Made by a program: the position numbers and the translations under genes. The notes beneath the pieces are model-generated. The model saw only the letters and a program-made list of their open reading frames with translations. It was not told where the DNA came from and searched no databases. Positions 53,988 to 63,639 of a DNA stretch of 64,000 nucleotides are shown here, one piece after another. The stretch is taken from contig CAWJRN010000019.1 of the NCBI GenBank assembly GCA_963845265.1, positions 11,936 through 75,935 on the forward strand. The letters run 5' to 3'. Numbering within the stretch: the first letter of the stretch is position 1; the number at the start of each line of letters is the position of its first letter. This DNA is from DYRB01 sp963845265 (lineage in GTDB: Bacteria > Pseudomonadota > Gammaproteobacteria > Chromatiales > Chromatiaceae).

Positions 53988-55198
53988 GCTGGTCCGCCGC
54001 CCTGGCGCTGGCGCTCCGTGCGCTCTGGCGCAACAAGACCCGGGCCATGCTGACTGCGCTGGGTGTGGTCATCGGCGTCGCCTCGGTGATCGCCATGGTC
54101 GCCATCGGCACCGGCGCCCAGCAGCGCATCGCCCAGCAGCTCGAAAACATGGGGACCAACAGCCTGGTGGTCCGCTCGGGCACCGTCACCCGCGGCGGGG
54201 TCCGCACCGGCGCCGGCACCACGACCAGCCTGACCCTGGCCGACGCCGAGGCCATCGCCGAGCTGGCCGACGTCGTTGCCGTGGCCCCCAGCGTCCGGGG
54301 ATCGGCCCAGGTGCGCTACCGGGGTGCGAACTGGGGAACCGTCATCCAGGGCGTGACGCCGGAGTACTTCAGGGTCCGCAGCTGGCCGCTCGCGGAGGGC
54401 GAGGTCTTCGGCCAGACCCAGGTGGCCGGCGCCGGCCAGGTCTGCGTGCTCGGGCAGACGGTGGCACGCGAGCTGTTCGGGCTGCTCCCGCCTGTGGGCG
54501 AGACCATCGTCATCAAGAGCCTGCCGTGCCGCATCATCGGCGTCCTGACCGAGAAGGGGGCAACCGCCTGGGGTTCGGACCAGGACGACGCCATCTTCGC
54601 CCCCATCACCACGGTGCAGCGCAAGCTCATGGGCATCACCCACATCGAGCGCATCGAGCTCACCACCACCGGGCGCGAGGCCACCTTTCGGGCGACCAAG
54701 GAGATCACCAAGCTGTTGCGCCGGCGCCATCGCCTGACGGAGGACGCCAACGACGATTTCCGTATGTACAACCGCGCCGAGCTGGCCCAGACCTCTGAAG
54801 AGAGCGCGCGGGTGTTCACCTGGCTGCTGGGGAGCATCGCATCGGTGTCGCTGCTGGTGGGCGGCATCGGGATCATGAACATCATGCTGGTGTCGGTCAC
54901 CGAGCGCACGCGGGAGATCGGCATCCGCATGGCACTGGGCGCCCGCCCGCGGGACATCCTGTGGCAGTTCCTGCTGGAGGCCCTGGTGTTGAGCGGCGTC
55001 GGCGGCCTGCTAGGCATCCTGGTCGGACTGGGCGGCGCCGCCGCGGTCGCCCGCTTCTCCCAGCTTCCGGTTGAGGTCACACCCGCCTCGGTGGTGATCG
55101 CCTTCCTCTTCGCCGGGCTGGTCGGCGTCTTCTTCGGCCTGCACCCGGCACGCAAGGCGTCGCGGCTGCGTCCGATCGACGCGCTACGCTACGAATAG
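53984..55198 (+). CDS. MacB-like ABC permease (FtsX family)
   Basis: 404 residues. TM1 near residues 20-42 (ALGVVIGVASVIAMVAIG), a large periplasmic MacB core domain, then three TMs in the last 130 residues (IASVSLLVGGIGIMNIMLVSVTERTREIGIRMALGAR is the FtsX-family signature). Together with the two upstream genes it forms a MacAB-type tripartite pump; in the family, substrates are macrolides, lipopeptides or toxins. No outer-membrane TolC gene is adjacent. Confidence 0.92.
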   Translation: MSWSAALALALRALWRNKTRAMLTALGVVIGVASVIAMVAIGTGAQQRIAQQLENMGTNSLVVRSGTVTRGGVRTGAGTTTSLTLADAEAIAELADVVAVAPSVRGSAQVRYRGANWGTVIQGVTPEYFRVRSWPLAEGEVFGQTQVAGAGQVCVLGQTVARELFGLLPPVGETIVIKSLPCRIIGVLTEKGATAWGSDQDDAIFAPITTVQRKLMGITHIERIELTTTGREATFRATKEITKLLRRRHRLTEDANDDFRMYNRAELAQTSEESARVFTWLLGSIASVSLLVGGIGIMNIMLVSVTERTREIGIRMALGARPRDILWQFLLEALVLSGVGGLLGILVGLGGAAAVARFSQLPVEVTPASVVIAFLFAGLVGVFFGLHPARKASRLRPIDALRYE

Positions 55199-55259
55199 CG
55201 ACCGTGCGTCAAGAACAACGTGTCGACAATGTTTGTCCGAAGCGATGGGCGGTGACGCC

Positions 55260-58200
55260 ATGAACGAATCCAAGGTCCGCATCTTCATCTCATCCCCCTC
55301 CGACCTGGAGCACGAGCGGGCCCTGGTAGGGGAGATCATCGAGTCTCTGTCCCAGGAGTACCTGCCGTACTTCGAGATCGAGGCGGTGCTGTGGGAACAG
55401 GAGGCCCTGACCGCGGCGCAGAGTTTCCAGGCGGGTCTGGTGCGGCCGTCCCAGTGCGAGATCGTGCTGGTGATGCTGTGGACCCGGCTCGGCACGCCGC
55501 TGGCCGACGAGCCCTACGGCGGCATGACCGGCACCGAGTGGGAATTCGTCGACGCGGTGGAGGCCTCGGTCCGGCCCGGGGGGCCGGAGGTGCTGGTCTA
55601 TCGCAAGAGCGCGCCGCGGATGGTGGACATCACCAACGCCGAGGCCACGACCGTCGCCGTCACCGACCGGGATCGGCTCGAGATCTTCTTCCGTCGGCAC
55701 TTCTTCAACGAGGACGGCAGCTTTCGCCGCGCCTTCCGCCAGTTCGACGACGACGCCCGCTTCCGCGACCTGGTCGAGACCCAACTGCGCAAGCTGCTCA
55801 ATCGCCGCATCGGCGCCGAGCGGCGCTTTGCCGCCGGGCCATCGGATTGGCACGGCAGCCCGTTCCGGCCCGAGCAGCCGTTCGATGTCGCTGACGCCAG
55901 GGTGTTCATCGGCCGCGAGGCCGAGACCCGAGAGCTGATCGCTCGCCTCGACGCCCTGCGCGAAGCCGCCCCGCGCCTGCTCCTGGTGACCGGCGCGAGT
56001 GGCGTCGGCAAGTCATCCCTGGTGCGCGCCGGGCTGGTGCCGCATCTCATTCGACCGTTCCTGTTCGCCGGGCTGGCGATGTGCCGCTGGTGTGTCGTGG
56101 AGTTCGCAGCGGGCGACGAAGACCCGATCGCGACCCTGGCCAGTGCCCTGTGCGCGCCCGGGATGCTCGGCGGCGCGCTCGATGCGCTCGGCGTCGATGC
56201 CCCGCGCCTGAGCGACCTGATCGCGTCCGAGCCGAGGTTTGCGGCGGATCAGATCCTGGCCGCGGCAGGACACGCCGAACGCGAGCTGCGCAGAGGCGAC
56301 GCCAACGGGGCCCTGCAGTTGGCGATCATCATCGACCCCCTGGACCCGCTGCTGGAAGAGGCGATTCCGGGGGCGCAGGCCGAGCGCATCGCCGAGCTTT
56401 TAGCGCTGCTGGTGCGCCGCCCGGGCATCTGGGTCATCGCCACCCTGCGCAGCGACCGGCTGGCGAGGCTGCCCCGGCTGCCGGCCCTGACCGGCCTGCT
56501 CGACGAGGAGCGCTGGTACCGCCTCGGGCCGACGGCGCCGGCCCGCATCCGCCAGATCGTGGAGATCCCGGCTCGGGTCGCCGGCATCGAGTACGAGGAG
56601 CGCCCCGGCGGCGCCGGCGTCGGCGTCGTCGAGACCCTGGAGTCGGACGCCGGGACCTCGCCTCACTGGCCGCCGCTGCTGCAACGGACCCTGGAGGACC
56701 TGTACACCCGGGTCATGGATCGGGCCGGGGATCAGGGCGGCAACGGCGACCGTCGGCTGGGGGTCGAGGACTACCGCTCGATCGGCGGCGTGACCGGGTC
56801 GATGCTCAGGCTCGCCGACAGCCGCTGGTCGGCCCTCGATGCTGCGGCCCGCGACGGCCTGACGGCCCTGTGCCGGGGGCTGATCGCGCTGGACGACGGG
56901 GCGCGGGCGCGACCGGTGCCGCGGGACGGCGACCTGCTCACCCTGACCCGATTGCCGGGGTGCGCGGCCCTGCTCGATGCCCTGATCGAGGCCCGTTTGG
57001 TGGTCGTTGAGTCGCTCGCCGAGCCTCATCTGGACCGTCGCTGCGCGCCGCCGAGCCCGTCCCTGACGGCCCACTTCAAGGGGGTGTTGACCCAAATCCA
57101 GGAGGAGTGGCGCGCCCGCTTGCGGCTCGGCGCGAAGCAGGCGTCGCTGGAAACCCTGACCGAGGTACCGGACGCCGCCCAAGCCGAGCCCGTGAACCGC
57201 CAGACGGACTGGAGCGCCTACCGGTCGATCGCCCGTTTCGCCCACCCGGCGCTGCCCCAGCGCTGGCAGCCGATGCGCGACTGGCTCGCCGAGCCGAACC
57301 ACCGGCGCGGTCTGATCCTGCGTACCCAGATCGCCCGCCAGGCCCAACAGTGGAAGCGCACGGATTGCAATCAGGAGTATCTCCTCGGCGAATCCGGGTA
57401 TGCCGCCGCCCAGGACTGGGCCGACACCCATCGCGACGAGCTCGAGCCCTTGGAGCAGGAGTTCCTTCAGCACTCCTGGGCTCGGCTCCAGTTCCAACGT
57501 CGCCGCAACCGAGTCACCATCGGTGCGACCCTGGCCCTGCTGATGGTGTTCGCGGGGGTCGCGCTGTACGCGCTCTGGGATGCCAGGCATGAGGCCCGGA
57601 TCAGCCACCAGCAGGGGCTCCTGCGACAGGCCGACATCGCCATCGATCGTGGTGATCCGCTGAAGGCAGTGCGGCTCGCCTGGGAGGCCGGGCGCGACCT
57701 GCCGGAGGAGGCCACGGAGCGGCTCGCCCGGGCCATCGCCAGCAACCACCTGATAGCGACGATCCCGCCCGACGCCGCCGGGTCGAAGGACTGGGCCGCC
57801 CCGGCCGTCGCCGACAACGGCGAGACCCTGGTGACTTACTCCCCGAGCGCGGGCTCCCGACGCTGGCGACTCGACGGCGGTCGCTATCGGCCGGTCGAGA
57901 CGCTCTCCGTTCCGGGGGATTCCCTGCGCGCGGTGGCGCTCGTCGGCGACGGGCCGACGCGTCAGGTCCTGGGCATCGGCGGTAGCGGCGTCTGGGCGCT
58001 GCCGGCCGAGCCGGGACAGCCCCCGGATTGGCCCTGCGGCGTCCAGGGGCGGCTCGACGCGACCCCGAGCCCCGGCGGCAGGCTGCTCGCCGTGCCCCAT
58101 CGCGGCGAGGGCGACGAGGATGCCCTGTGCCTGCTGGACCTGACCCGGCCGGGGGAGGTCCTGTGGGATCGTGACCTACCGGGTGAGCCGATCCGTGCAA

Positions 58201-60143
58201 TCGCCTTCAGCCCGGACGGCGATCTCATCGCGCTGGCCTCCCGCGCCGGCCGGGTACTGTTGCTCGATCCCATGACCGGCGAGCAGGTCGGCGTCCTGCC
58301 GCAGCAAGGCGCCTTCGACAAGCCCGCCTACCGGGTCGCCTTCGGCCCGGCGGGGAAGCGCATCGCGGTGGCCACCTGGGACGAGCAGGTGCATGTCTTC
58401 GAGCGTGACGGCAAGCCGCTGATGGTCCTGGGCAGCGTGCTGCGTGGTGATCGGCAGGTGAGAATCCACCAATCCACGGTGCGGGCGATGGCGTTCTCCC
58501 CGGATGGACGCTTGCTGCTGGTCGGCGACGGCACCGGCCAGCTGGTGCGCTGGGACCTCGACACCAGGAGCCCCGAGGTGCTCGGCGAGCATGACCTAGC
58601 CATCGAGCGGATCGACATCGCGCCCGGGGTAGATCCGCGTCTCGGCGAGCACCTGGCGTTGAGCCTGTCCCAGGACGGCAGCGCCCGCCTGTGGGGGTTG
58701 GAGACCGGCGCGGCGCTGACCGACTTCAGCCACGATGCCCCGATCTCCGATGCCCGCTTCAGCGCGGACGGGCGGCGCGTGATCACCGCCTCGAATCGGG
58801 GCGGCTCGGTGCGGCTGTGGTCGGTGGCGCCGGAGAACGGGCTCACGCTCCATCTGGCGAACGTGGACCACGCCCGAGGTCTCGCCGTCGCCGAGCTGCC
58901 CCCCGGCAAGGGCCGGGCCGGCGACTTGTTGCTGGCCGTCGCCGGCCATGACGGCGGCATCGACCTCTGGCGTCACGAGCCTGGCCCCGAGCGCAAGCCG
59001 CCGACCCGGGAGATGCGCTTGACGGGCCATGAAGACCGGTTGCGTCAGGTCGTGTTCGCCCCGTCGATGCGCTGGCTGGCGAGCGCCGGCGCCGACGGCA
59101 CGGCCCGGGTCTGGGACCTGGCCAGCGGCGAGAGCTGCCGCCTGGACGTCACCGCCGAGCCCGGCGTCTGCGTCGCACCCGGGGCGTCCGATTGTCCCAG
59201 CGTTTACCAGGTGCGCTTCTCGCCGGACGAGCGCTGGCTGGTCACCGCCTCCAACGATTCGGTGCAACCGCTCAGGCTGTGGGACCCGCTCACATGCCGG
59301 GCGCTGGCGCAGCCGCCGAGCTTCGCATCCATCGAGGGCGGTGTGCGCGCCCTGGGCCTGGCGTCCAGCAAGTCCGGCGCCCTGCTGCTGGCCGCGGGTG
59401 GGCGGGACGGCAGCCTGGAGGTGTTGCGCCAGGACGCGACCGGCACCTGGTCCCTGTTGTGCGGGATCGATGCCCATGACGGGTGGGTTCGGGCGCTGGA
59501 CTTCTCGCCGGATGGGCGCTGGCTGGCCACGGCGGGCCGGGACGGGCGGGCGGCGTTGATCGACCTGGCCGATGATCGCTGCGCCGAGCCCCGCTACCTG
59601 AACCCGGATGCGGGCATGCTCTATGACGTCCGCTTCGCGCCGGATGGTCGCGATCTGGTGACCGCGGCCTTCGACGCGAAGGCCCATCTGTGGTCTCTGG
59701 ACGGCACCCTGGTGGCGGAACTCATCGGCCACCAGAACAGGGTCGACTCGGCCCGGTTCAGTCCAGACGGACAGTGGATCATGACCACGTCGCGGGACGG
59801 CGCCATCGCAATCTGGCGGCGTCCCCGCCGCGGGCATGACTTGGCGCCCAAGCCCTACCTGATGCTCGATCCGGACCTGCAAAGAGTCACCGACGCGACC
59901 TTCGACCCCGGCGGCACGATGATCGCGGCCGCTTACTGGGACAAGGCGGCGGTGCTCTGGCGGTTGTGGAACCCCGAGCCCGATCCGCCCGAGGCCTTGG
60001 TCGCGCATTGGGGGACCGAGCGGGCTCGGTTGGCCTTGATCGGCGAGGCCCAGCGTTATCTGCACGAACTCGATGGCGGGTCGGCGGTTGGCGCCAGCGC
60101 CGATCACCCCAGCGCCGATGACGCCAGCGGCGGCGACCGGTAG
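55260..60143 (+). CDS. DUF4062 - STAND NTPase - transmembrane - WD40 protein (candidate conflict system)
   Basis: 1627 residues. N-terminal DUF4062 (VRIFISSPSDLEHERALVGE, residues 6-100, with GTEWEFVDAV), a linker, then a novel-STAND type P-loop module: ARVFIGREAETRELIARL, Walker A GASGVGKSS at 245-253, and IIIDPLDPLLEE near 355 where relatives have a DQFEELF-type Walker B. A single TM lies at about 753-774. The last ~780 residues form WD40 repeats (AFSPDGDLIALASRAG, FAPSMRWLASAGADGTARVWD, FSPDGRWLATAGRDG, FSPDGQWIMTTSRDG). In STAND proteins the repeats sense and the N-terminus acts. Start at 55260 is chosen with weak RBS; ATG 55245 is possible. Gene is 61 bp after the permease, same strand. 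Confidence 0.85.
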   Translation: MNESKVRIFISSPSDLEHERALVGEIIESLSQEYLPYFEIEAVLWEQEALTAAQSFQAGLVRPSQCEIVLVMLWTRLGTPLADEPYGGMTGTEWEFVDAVEASVRPGGPEVLVYRKSAPRMVDITNAEATTVAVTDRDRLEIFFRRHFFNEDGSFRRAFRQFDDDARFRDLVETQLRKLLNRRIGAERRFAAGPSDWHGSPFRPEQPFDVADARVFIGREAETRELIARLDALREAAPRLLLVTGASGVGKSSLVRAGLVPHLIRPFLFAGLAMCRWCVVEFAAGDEDPIATLASALCAPGMLGGALDALGVDAPRLSDLIASEPRFAADQILAAAGHAERELRRGDANGALQLAIIIDPLDPLLEEAIPGAQAERIAELLALLVRRPGIWVIATLRSDRLARLPRLPALTGLLDEERWYRLGPTAPARIRQIVEIPARVAGIEYEERPGGAGVGVVETLESDAGTSPHWPPLLQRTLEDLYTRVMDRAGDQGGNGDRRLGVEDYRSIGGVTGSMLRLADSRWSALDAAARDGLTALCRGLIALDDGARARPVPRDGDLLTLTRLPGCAALLDALIEARLVVVESLAEPHLDRRCAPPSPSLTAHFKGVLTQIQEEWRARLRLGAKQASLETLTEVPDAAQAEPVNRQTDWSAYRSIARFAHPALPQRWQPMRDWLAEPNHRRGLILRTQIARQAQQWKRTDCNQEYLLGESGYAAAQDWADTHRDELEPLEQEFLQHSWARLQFQRRRNRVTIGATLALLMVFAGVALYALWDARHEARISHQQGLLRQADIAIDRGDPLKAVRLAWEAGRDLPEEATERLARAIASNHLIATIPPDAAGSKDWAAPAVADNGETLVTYSPSAGSRRWRLDGGRYRPVETLSVPGDSLRAVALVGDGPTRQVLGIGGSGVWALPAEPGQPPDWPCGVQGRLDATPSPGGRLLAVPHRGEGDEDALCLLDLTRPGEVLWDRDLPGEPIRAIAFSPDGDLIALASRAGRVLLLDPMTGEQVGVLPQQGAFDKPAYRVAFGPAGKRIAVATWDEQVHVFERDGKPLMVLGSVLRGDRQVRIHQSTVRAMAFSPDGRLLLVGDGTGQLVRWDLDTRSPEVLGEHDLAIERIDIAPGVDPRLGEHLALSLSQDGSARLWGLETGAALTDFSHDAPISDARFSADGRRVITASNRGGSVRLWSVAPENGLTLHLANVDHARGLAVAELPPGKGRAGDLLLAVAGHDGGIDLWRHEPGPERKPPTREMRLTGHEDRLRQVVFAPSMRWLASAGADGTARVWDLASGESCRLDVTAEPGVCVAPGASDCPSVYQVRFSPDERWLVTASNDSVQPLRLWDPLTCRALAQPPSFASIEGGVRALGLASSKSGALLLAAGGRDGSLEVLRQDATGTWSLLCGIDAHDGWVRALDFSPDGRWLATAGRDGRAALIDLADDRCAEPRYLNPDAGMLYDVRFAPDGRDLVTAAFDAKAHLWSLDGTLVAELIGHQNRVDSARFSPDGQWIMTTSRDGAIAIWRRPRRGHDLAPKPYLMLDPDLQRVTDATFDPGGTMIAAAYWDKAAVLWRLWNPEPDPPEALVAHWGTERARLALIGEAQRYLHELDGGSAVGASADHPSADDASGGDR

Positions 60144-60286
60144 CATGCGCGCCGACCTTGGCCCCGAGCGAATCCGGATCGCAAGGCCCCGGATCAGCTG
60201 GCGGGATCGCGCTCCTCGATCATGGCGCTGGCCGCTGATAGACACCGAGGGCATTGCCCACTTGCCGACTCGCGACCAGGCGATCG

Positions 60287-61021
60287 TCAGATGTTCCGCA
60301 GCGTATCCCAGATCAATGCTGCCGCCATCACCCAAAGCCCGACCCGCAGCACTTTGCGGTACTGCGCCGGCTGAATACGGCGGCGCAGCACGATCCCACC
60401 CCACACCGCACCAGGCACCAGCGGCAACGCCCACAACGCCTGGGTCAGCACTGCCGGGTCCAGCGCATCGTTGAGCGCAAAACCGATCAACTGGCCCGTC
60501 TTGCTGGTGATGAAGCTGAGGTTTAAGGCCGCGACCATCAGCTCCGGGCGCATGCGCGTGTACAGCGCAAAGACGATCAGCACGGGCCCGAAGACGTTGA
60601 CGACGCCGGCCAGCAGGCCAAGGCTCAGACCGAGCACGGCCAGCCCCCACTTGGGCACCCTGCGCTCGCGGTCCACACCATGTAGCCGTTCCGCCAGCAG
60701 ATAGGCCACCAGCACCAGCGCCAGCAGCAGGCGGAACGGCTCGGGGTCCACCGACAGCAACACCTGAGTTCCGATCAGGCTGCCGACGATGGTAAAGGTC
60801 GGGATCGGCCAAAAGAGTCGCAGGGCCTCCGCTCGATGCTTCTCGCCGAGGATGCTGACCAGGTTGATGAGCACGGTGGGGAGGAGGGTCAGCAGGATCG
60901 CGGCACGCAGATCCATCACGAGCGCGAGCAGGGGCGTGGCCACCATCGGGAAGCCGAATCCGAAAGCACCGTGTATGAACGCGGACAGCAGCAAGACGGC
61001 GAGTACGGAAAGATCTGGCAT
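60287..61021 (-). CDS. TauE/SafE family anion permease
   Basis: 244 residues with 7-8 hydrophobic segments, e.g. LSVLAVLLLSAFIHGAFGFGFP at the start (the FGFGFP motif of this family), LLTLLPTVLINLVSIL, LAVLGLSLGLLAGVVNVFGPVL in the middle. Members export sulfite, sulfonates or similar anions, fitting a sulfur oxidiser, but the substrate is not determined. A much longer open frame (to 58596) on this strand is the shadow of the WD40 gene. Divergent from the Spy-like gene with a 119-bp shared region. Confidence 0.88.
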   Translation of the reverse strand: MPDLSVLAVLLLSAFIHGAFGFGFPMVATPLLALVMDLRAAILLTLLPTVLINLVSILGEKHRAEALRLFWPIPTFTIVGSLIGTQVLLSVDPEPFRLLLALVLVAYLLAERLHGVDRERRVPKWGLAVLGLSLGLLAGVVNVFGPVLIVFALYTRMRPELMVAALNLSFITSKTGQLIGFALNDALDPAVLTQALWALPLVPGAVWGGIVLRRRIQPAQYRKVLRVGLWVMAAALIWDTLRNI

Positions 61022-61140
61022 CGGGCGTCACAATTCCTGTCGTTACATTCTGTTACAGAACCTTACGCTGCGGAAACCCACGCGGGTCGCTTGCAGTCCA
61101 GACTTCGCCTCGCAGTCAACACTAACCGGAGGCAAGCACC

Positions 61141-61596
61141 ATGTTGAAGATTTCACTGATCACCCTGGCCATCATCGTCGTCCTGGGCGCGGTTGGCGTC
61201 GCGTGGGCGCGGCACAGCGGCTACTGCGGTAGCGGCGACTACTTCCAGCACGTCACCGAACGGGTCTCGCGCAAGCTCGAATTGAACGAGGGGCAAAGCG
61301 AGAAACTACAGGGCGTTGCAGAGGCGCTGCGCGGTCTTCGCACAGACTGGTCTGGGCAGCGCACCCGGATGACCGAAGAGGTTCAGGGTTTGCTGGCCGC
61401 GCCCGCACTCGATCGCGCCAAGGTCAGGGGACTGCTCGATGAACGGCGCCAGGCAATGGACGAGCGCGTGGGCGAGATCGTCGAGGCCTTCGCCGACTTC
61501 AGCGACACCCTGGCGCCGGAACAGCGCACCCGGCTTGCCGAGCTCATCGCCAAACGCGCGCAGCATCGCTTTGGGCCTCCCGGCTGGGCGCACTGA
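61141..61596 (+). CDS. Spy/CpxP-like periplasmic protein
   Basis: 151 residues with an N-terminal signal/anchor (ISLITLAIIVVLGAVGVAWA) and an all-helical body. LELNEGQSEKLQGVAEAL and DTLAPEQRTRLAELIAKR are the two LTxxQ-like motifs of the Spy/CpxP fold (LNEGQ, LAPEQ). This group comprises periplasmic chaperones or sensor antagonists for envelope or metal stress. It is followed by a two-component system, as with cpxP/cpxRA, which suggests feedback control. Start has GGAGG (about 61129) upstream. Confidence 0.85.
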   Translation: MLKISLITLAIIVVLGAVGVAWARHSGYCGSGDYFQHVTERVSRKLELNEGQSEKLQGVAEALRGLRTDWSGQRTRMTEEVQGLLAAPALDRAKVRGLLDERRQAMDERVGEIVEAFADFSDTLAPEQRTRLAELIAKRAQHRFGPPGWAH

Positions 61597-61610
61597 TACG
61601 CTACCCACTT

Positions 61611-61646
61611 GATCCGCCCCGCCCGTCTCCACGGGCGGGGCGGATC
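61611..61646 (+). terminator. Perfect 16-bp hairpin between the Spy-like gene and the response regulator
   Basis: GATCCGCCCCGCCCGT / ACGGGCGGGGCGGATC with a CTCC loop, without T-tract. Probably partial terminator or attenuator limiting read-through into the regulator gene, 17 bp before its ATG. Confidence 0.65.
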
Positions 61647-61663
61647 GTTGCACAATTAGGCTC

Positions 61664-62341
61664 ATGCCCCGCATCCTTCTCATCGACGACGACCAAGGCC
61701 TGGCTGCGCCCTTGCGGGAGTACTTCGCCCGCTTCGACCTGGAACTGCTAGCCGCGCAGCACCCGCAAGTGGGGCTGCGCCTCTTGCGCGAGGAAGCCCC
61801 GGACCTGGTGATCCTAGATCTGATGCTTCCCGACATGGACGGGTTTGAGGTCTGCCGCACCATTCGCCGCGATAGGGAGGTGCCCATCCTGATGCTCACG
61901 GCCCGAGGCGAGGTGACCGACCGCATCGTCGGCCTGGAGCTCGGTGCGGACGACTACCTCCCCAAGCCCTTCGAGCCGCGGGAGCTGGTGGCCCGAATCC
62001 AGCGCATCCTCAAGCGCTCCGGCGCCCGTGCCGCCGCAGACCAGGGACAGTGGCGGTTTCCCGATCTGCACATCGATCGCGAGCGCCACCTGGTGGCGGT
62101 TCAGGGAGCGGAGGCCAGGCTCACCGACATGGAATACCGCCTGCTGGAGCTGCTCGCGAGCCGTCCCGCCCACCCCTTCAGCCGCGACGACATCCTCAAC
62201 GCGCTGCGCGGTGTGGAGGCCGACCTCTACACCCGGTCCGTGGATATCCTGGTCAGCCGCCTGCGCCAGAAGCTGCGCCCCACCGATTACATCAAGACCG
62301 TACGCGGCGCCGGCTACAGCTTCGTGGCACCACGCCGATGA
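61664..62341 (+). CDS. CpxR-like response regulator (OmpR family)
   Basis: 225 residues: Asp8-Asp10 acidic pocket, phospho-acceptor Asp52 in VILDLMLPDMDGFE, DDYLPKPF Lys, then winged helix (LTDMEYRLLELLAS, SVDILVSRLRQKLRP, TVRGAGYSF). The link to a Spy/CpxP-like gene and the effector signature SRDDILNALRG favour a CpxR/RstA type. It overlaps its kinase by 4 nt (ATGA). Confidence 0.92.
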   Translation: MPRILLIDDDQGLAAPLREYFARFDLELLAAQHPQVGLRLLREEAPDLVILDLMLPDMDGFEVCRTIRRDREVPILMLTARGEVTDRIVGLELGADDYLPKPFEPRELVARIQRILKRSGARAAADQGQWRFPDLHIDRERHLVAVQGAEARLTDMEYRLLELLASRPAHPFSRDDILNALRGVEADLYTRSVDILVSRLRQKLRPTDYIKTVRGAGYSFVAPRR

Positions 62342-63639
62342 GACGCCGCCACAGTCTCTCCGGGCGCCTCCTGCTGCTGTTTTTGCTGACCGCAGTCCTG
62401 ATCGCCGTGGTGGTCCGCACGGGCTTTCGCTACGGCGTCGAAGACGGGTTCCAGGAGCTGATCGGGCCCCACCTCGATGAGTACCTCGAGCACGTCCTCG
62501 ACGAGCTGGGAACCACGCCCACGCCCGAGCGTGCCGCCCGGCTCGCGCAGCGGCTGCCGATTGAAGTCCATCTGCTTGGCGCCGAACCCTGGTCCTCGAC
62601 GGGGACGCCGCCGGCACTCCCACCTCGCACCTCGGTGACCCGGACCTTGGCCGACGGGACCGCCGTCGAGCTGGAACGGGGTCGGGACGGATTCGTCGTT
62701 CGTGCGGCACGCGGGGATATGACCGTTGTGCTGGTCCCCCGAGGTCTTCGGCACACCGAAGCGGTCCCGTTCGCAGTTGGCCTCACCATCTTCGGGGTCC
62801 TCGTCGTGCTGATACTCGCCTATCACGCGATCGGGCGGCTGTTTCGGCCAATCGAGACCATACGCGCTGGTGTCGCCCGCATCGGGTCCGGCGACCTGGG
62901 GCATCGCCTCGCCATCCGCCGACGCGACGAATTGGGCGAGCTCGCCGACAGCATCAACGCCATGGCCGACGACATCCAGGGCATGCTGGAAGCGAAGCGG
63001 CAACTGTTGCTCGCGATCAGTCACGAGCTTCGCTCACCGCTGACACGCGCCAGGCTCAATGCCGAGCTGCTGGGGGACTGCAATCCCCGCGATGCGCTGC
63101 TGGCGGACCTGGGGGAACTGGAGGCCCTGCTCGGTGAGCTGCTGGAGTCCGAGCGTCTGCGCGGACGTCACACCGCCTTGGCGCGCGAGGCGGTGGACCC
63201 CACCGAGCTGCTGAACGGCCTCATCGGGGAGTCGTTCAGCGGCAACGATGTGCAGCTCGAACTCGACCCGCCGGGGACCTGGCTGTCGCTCGATCCGGTA
63301 CGCATCCGCCTGCTAGCCCGCAACCTGCTCATCAATGCGATCCGCTATACGCCCCCTGGCGGACCGCCGCCGAGCGTGACGAGCCGCGTGGACGACGAAC
63401 ATTGGAGGCTTGTGGTCAGCGACAGCGGGCCAGGGGTTGGCCCGGAGCAGATCAGGCGGTTGACCGATCCCTTCTACCGTGCGGACACCTCTCGCCAACG
63501 CGCAAGCGGCGGTGTGGGGCTGGGGCTCTACCTCAGTCGCGCGATTGCCGAGGCCCACGGAGGATCGTTGGACATCGACAGCGCGCCCGGACAAGGCACT
63601 CGTGTCACCTTGAGCGTTCCCGTGTCCGATGACGGCTGA
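62338..63639 (+). CDS. Sensor histidine kinase partner of the CpxR-like regulator
   Basis: 433 residues. TM1 near 9-26 (RLLLLFLLTAVLIAVVV), ~120-residue periplasmic part, TM2 near 143-163 (VGLTIFGVLVVLILAYHAI), HAMP (about 165-215, IGSGDLGHRLAIRRRDELGELADSINAMA), H-box LLAISHELRSPLTRARLNAEL with His229, and ATPase boxes NAIRYTPPGG, DSGPGV, GVGLGLYLSRAIAEAHGG. All motifs intact. The 62338 start overlaps the regulator stop; the longer frame upstream is a shadow. Confidence 0.92.
   Translation: MRRRHSLSGRLLLLFLLTAVLIAVVVRTGFRYGVEDGFQELIGPHLDEYLEHVLDELGTTPTPERAARLAQRLPIEVHLLGAEPWSSTGTPPALPPRTSVTRTLADGTAVELERGRDGFVVRAARGDMTVVLVPRGLRHTEAVPFAVGLTIFGVLVVLILAYHAIGRLFRPIETIRAGVARIGSGDLGHRLAIRRRDELGELADSINAMADDIQGMLEAKRQLLLAISHELRSPLTRARLNAELLGDCNPRDALLADLGELEALLGELLESERLRGRHTALAREAVDPTELLNGLIGESFSGNDVQLELDPPGTWLSLDPVRIRLLARNLLINAIRYTPPGGPPPSVTSRVDDEHWRLVVSDSGPGVGPEQIRRLTDPFYRADTSRQRASGGVGLGLYLSRAIAEAHGGSLDIDSAPGQGTRVTLSVPVSDDG

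Noticed and set aside
58596..61031. 811-codon minus-strand frame
   Set aside because: Mostly antisense of the WD40 region and out of frame with the real TauE/SafE gene at 60287-61021; low-complexity Arg/Gly/Ala composition.
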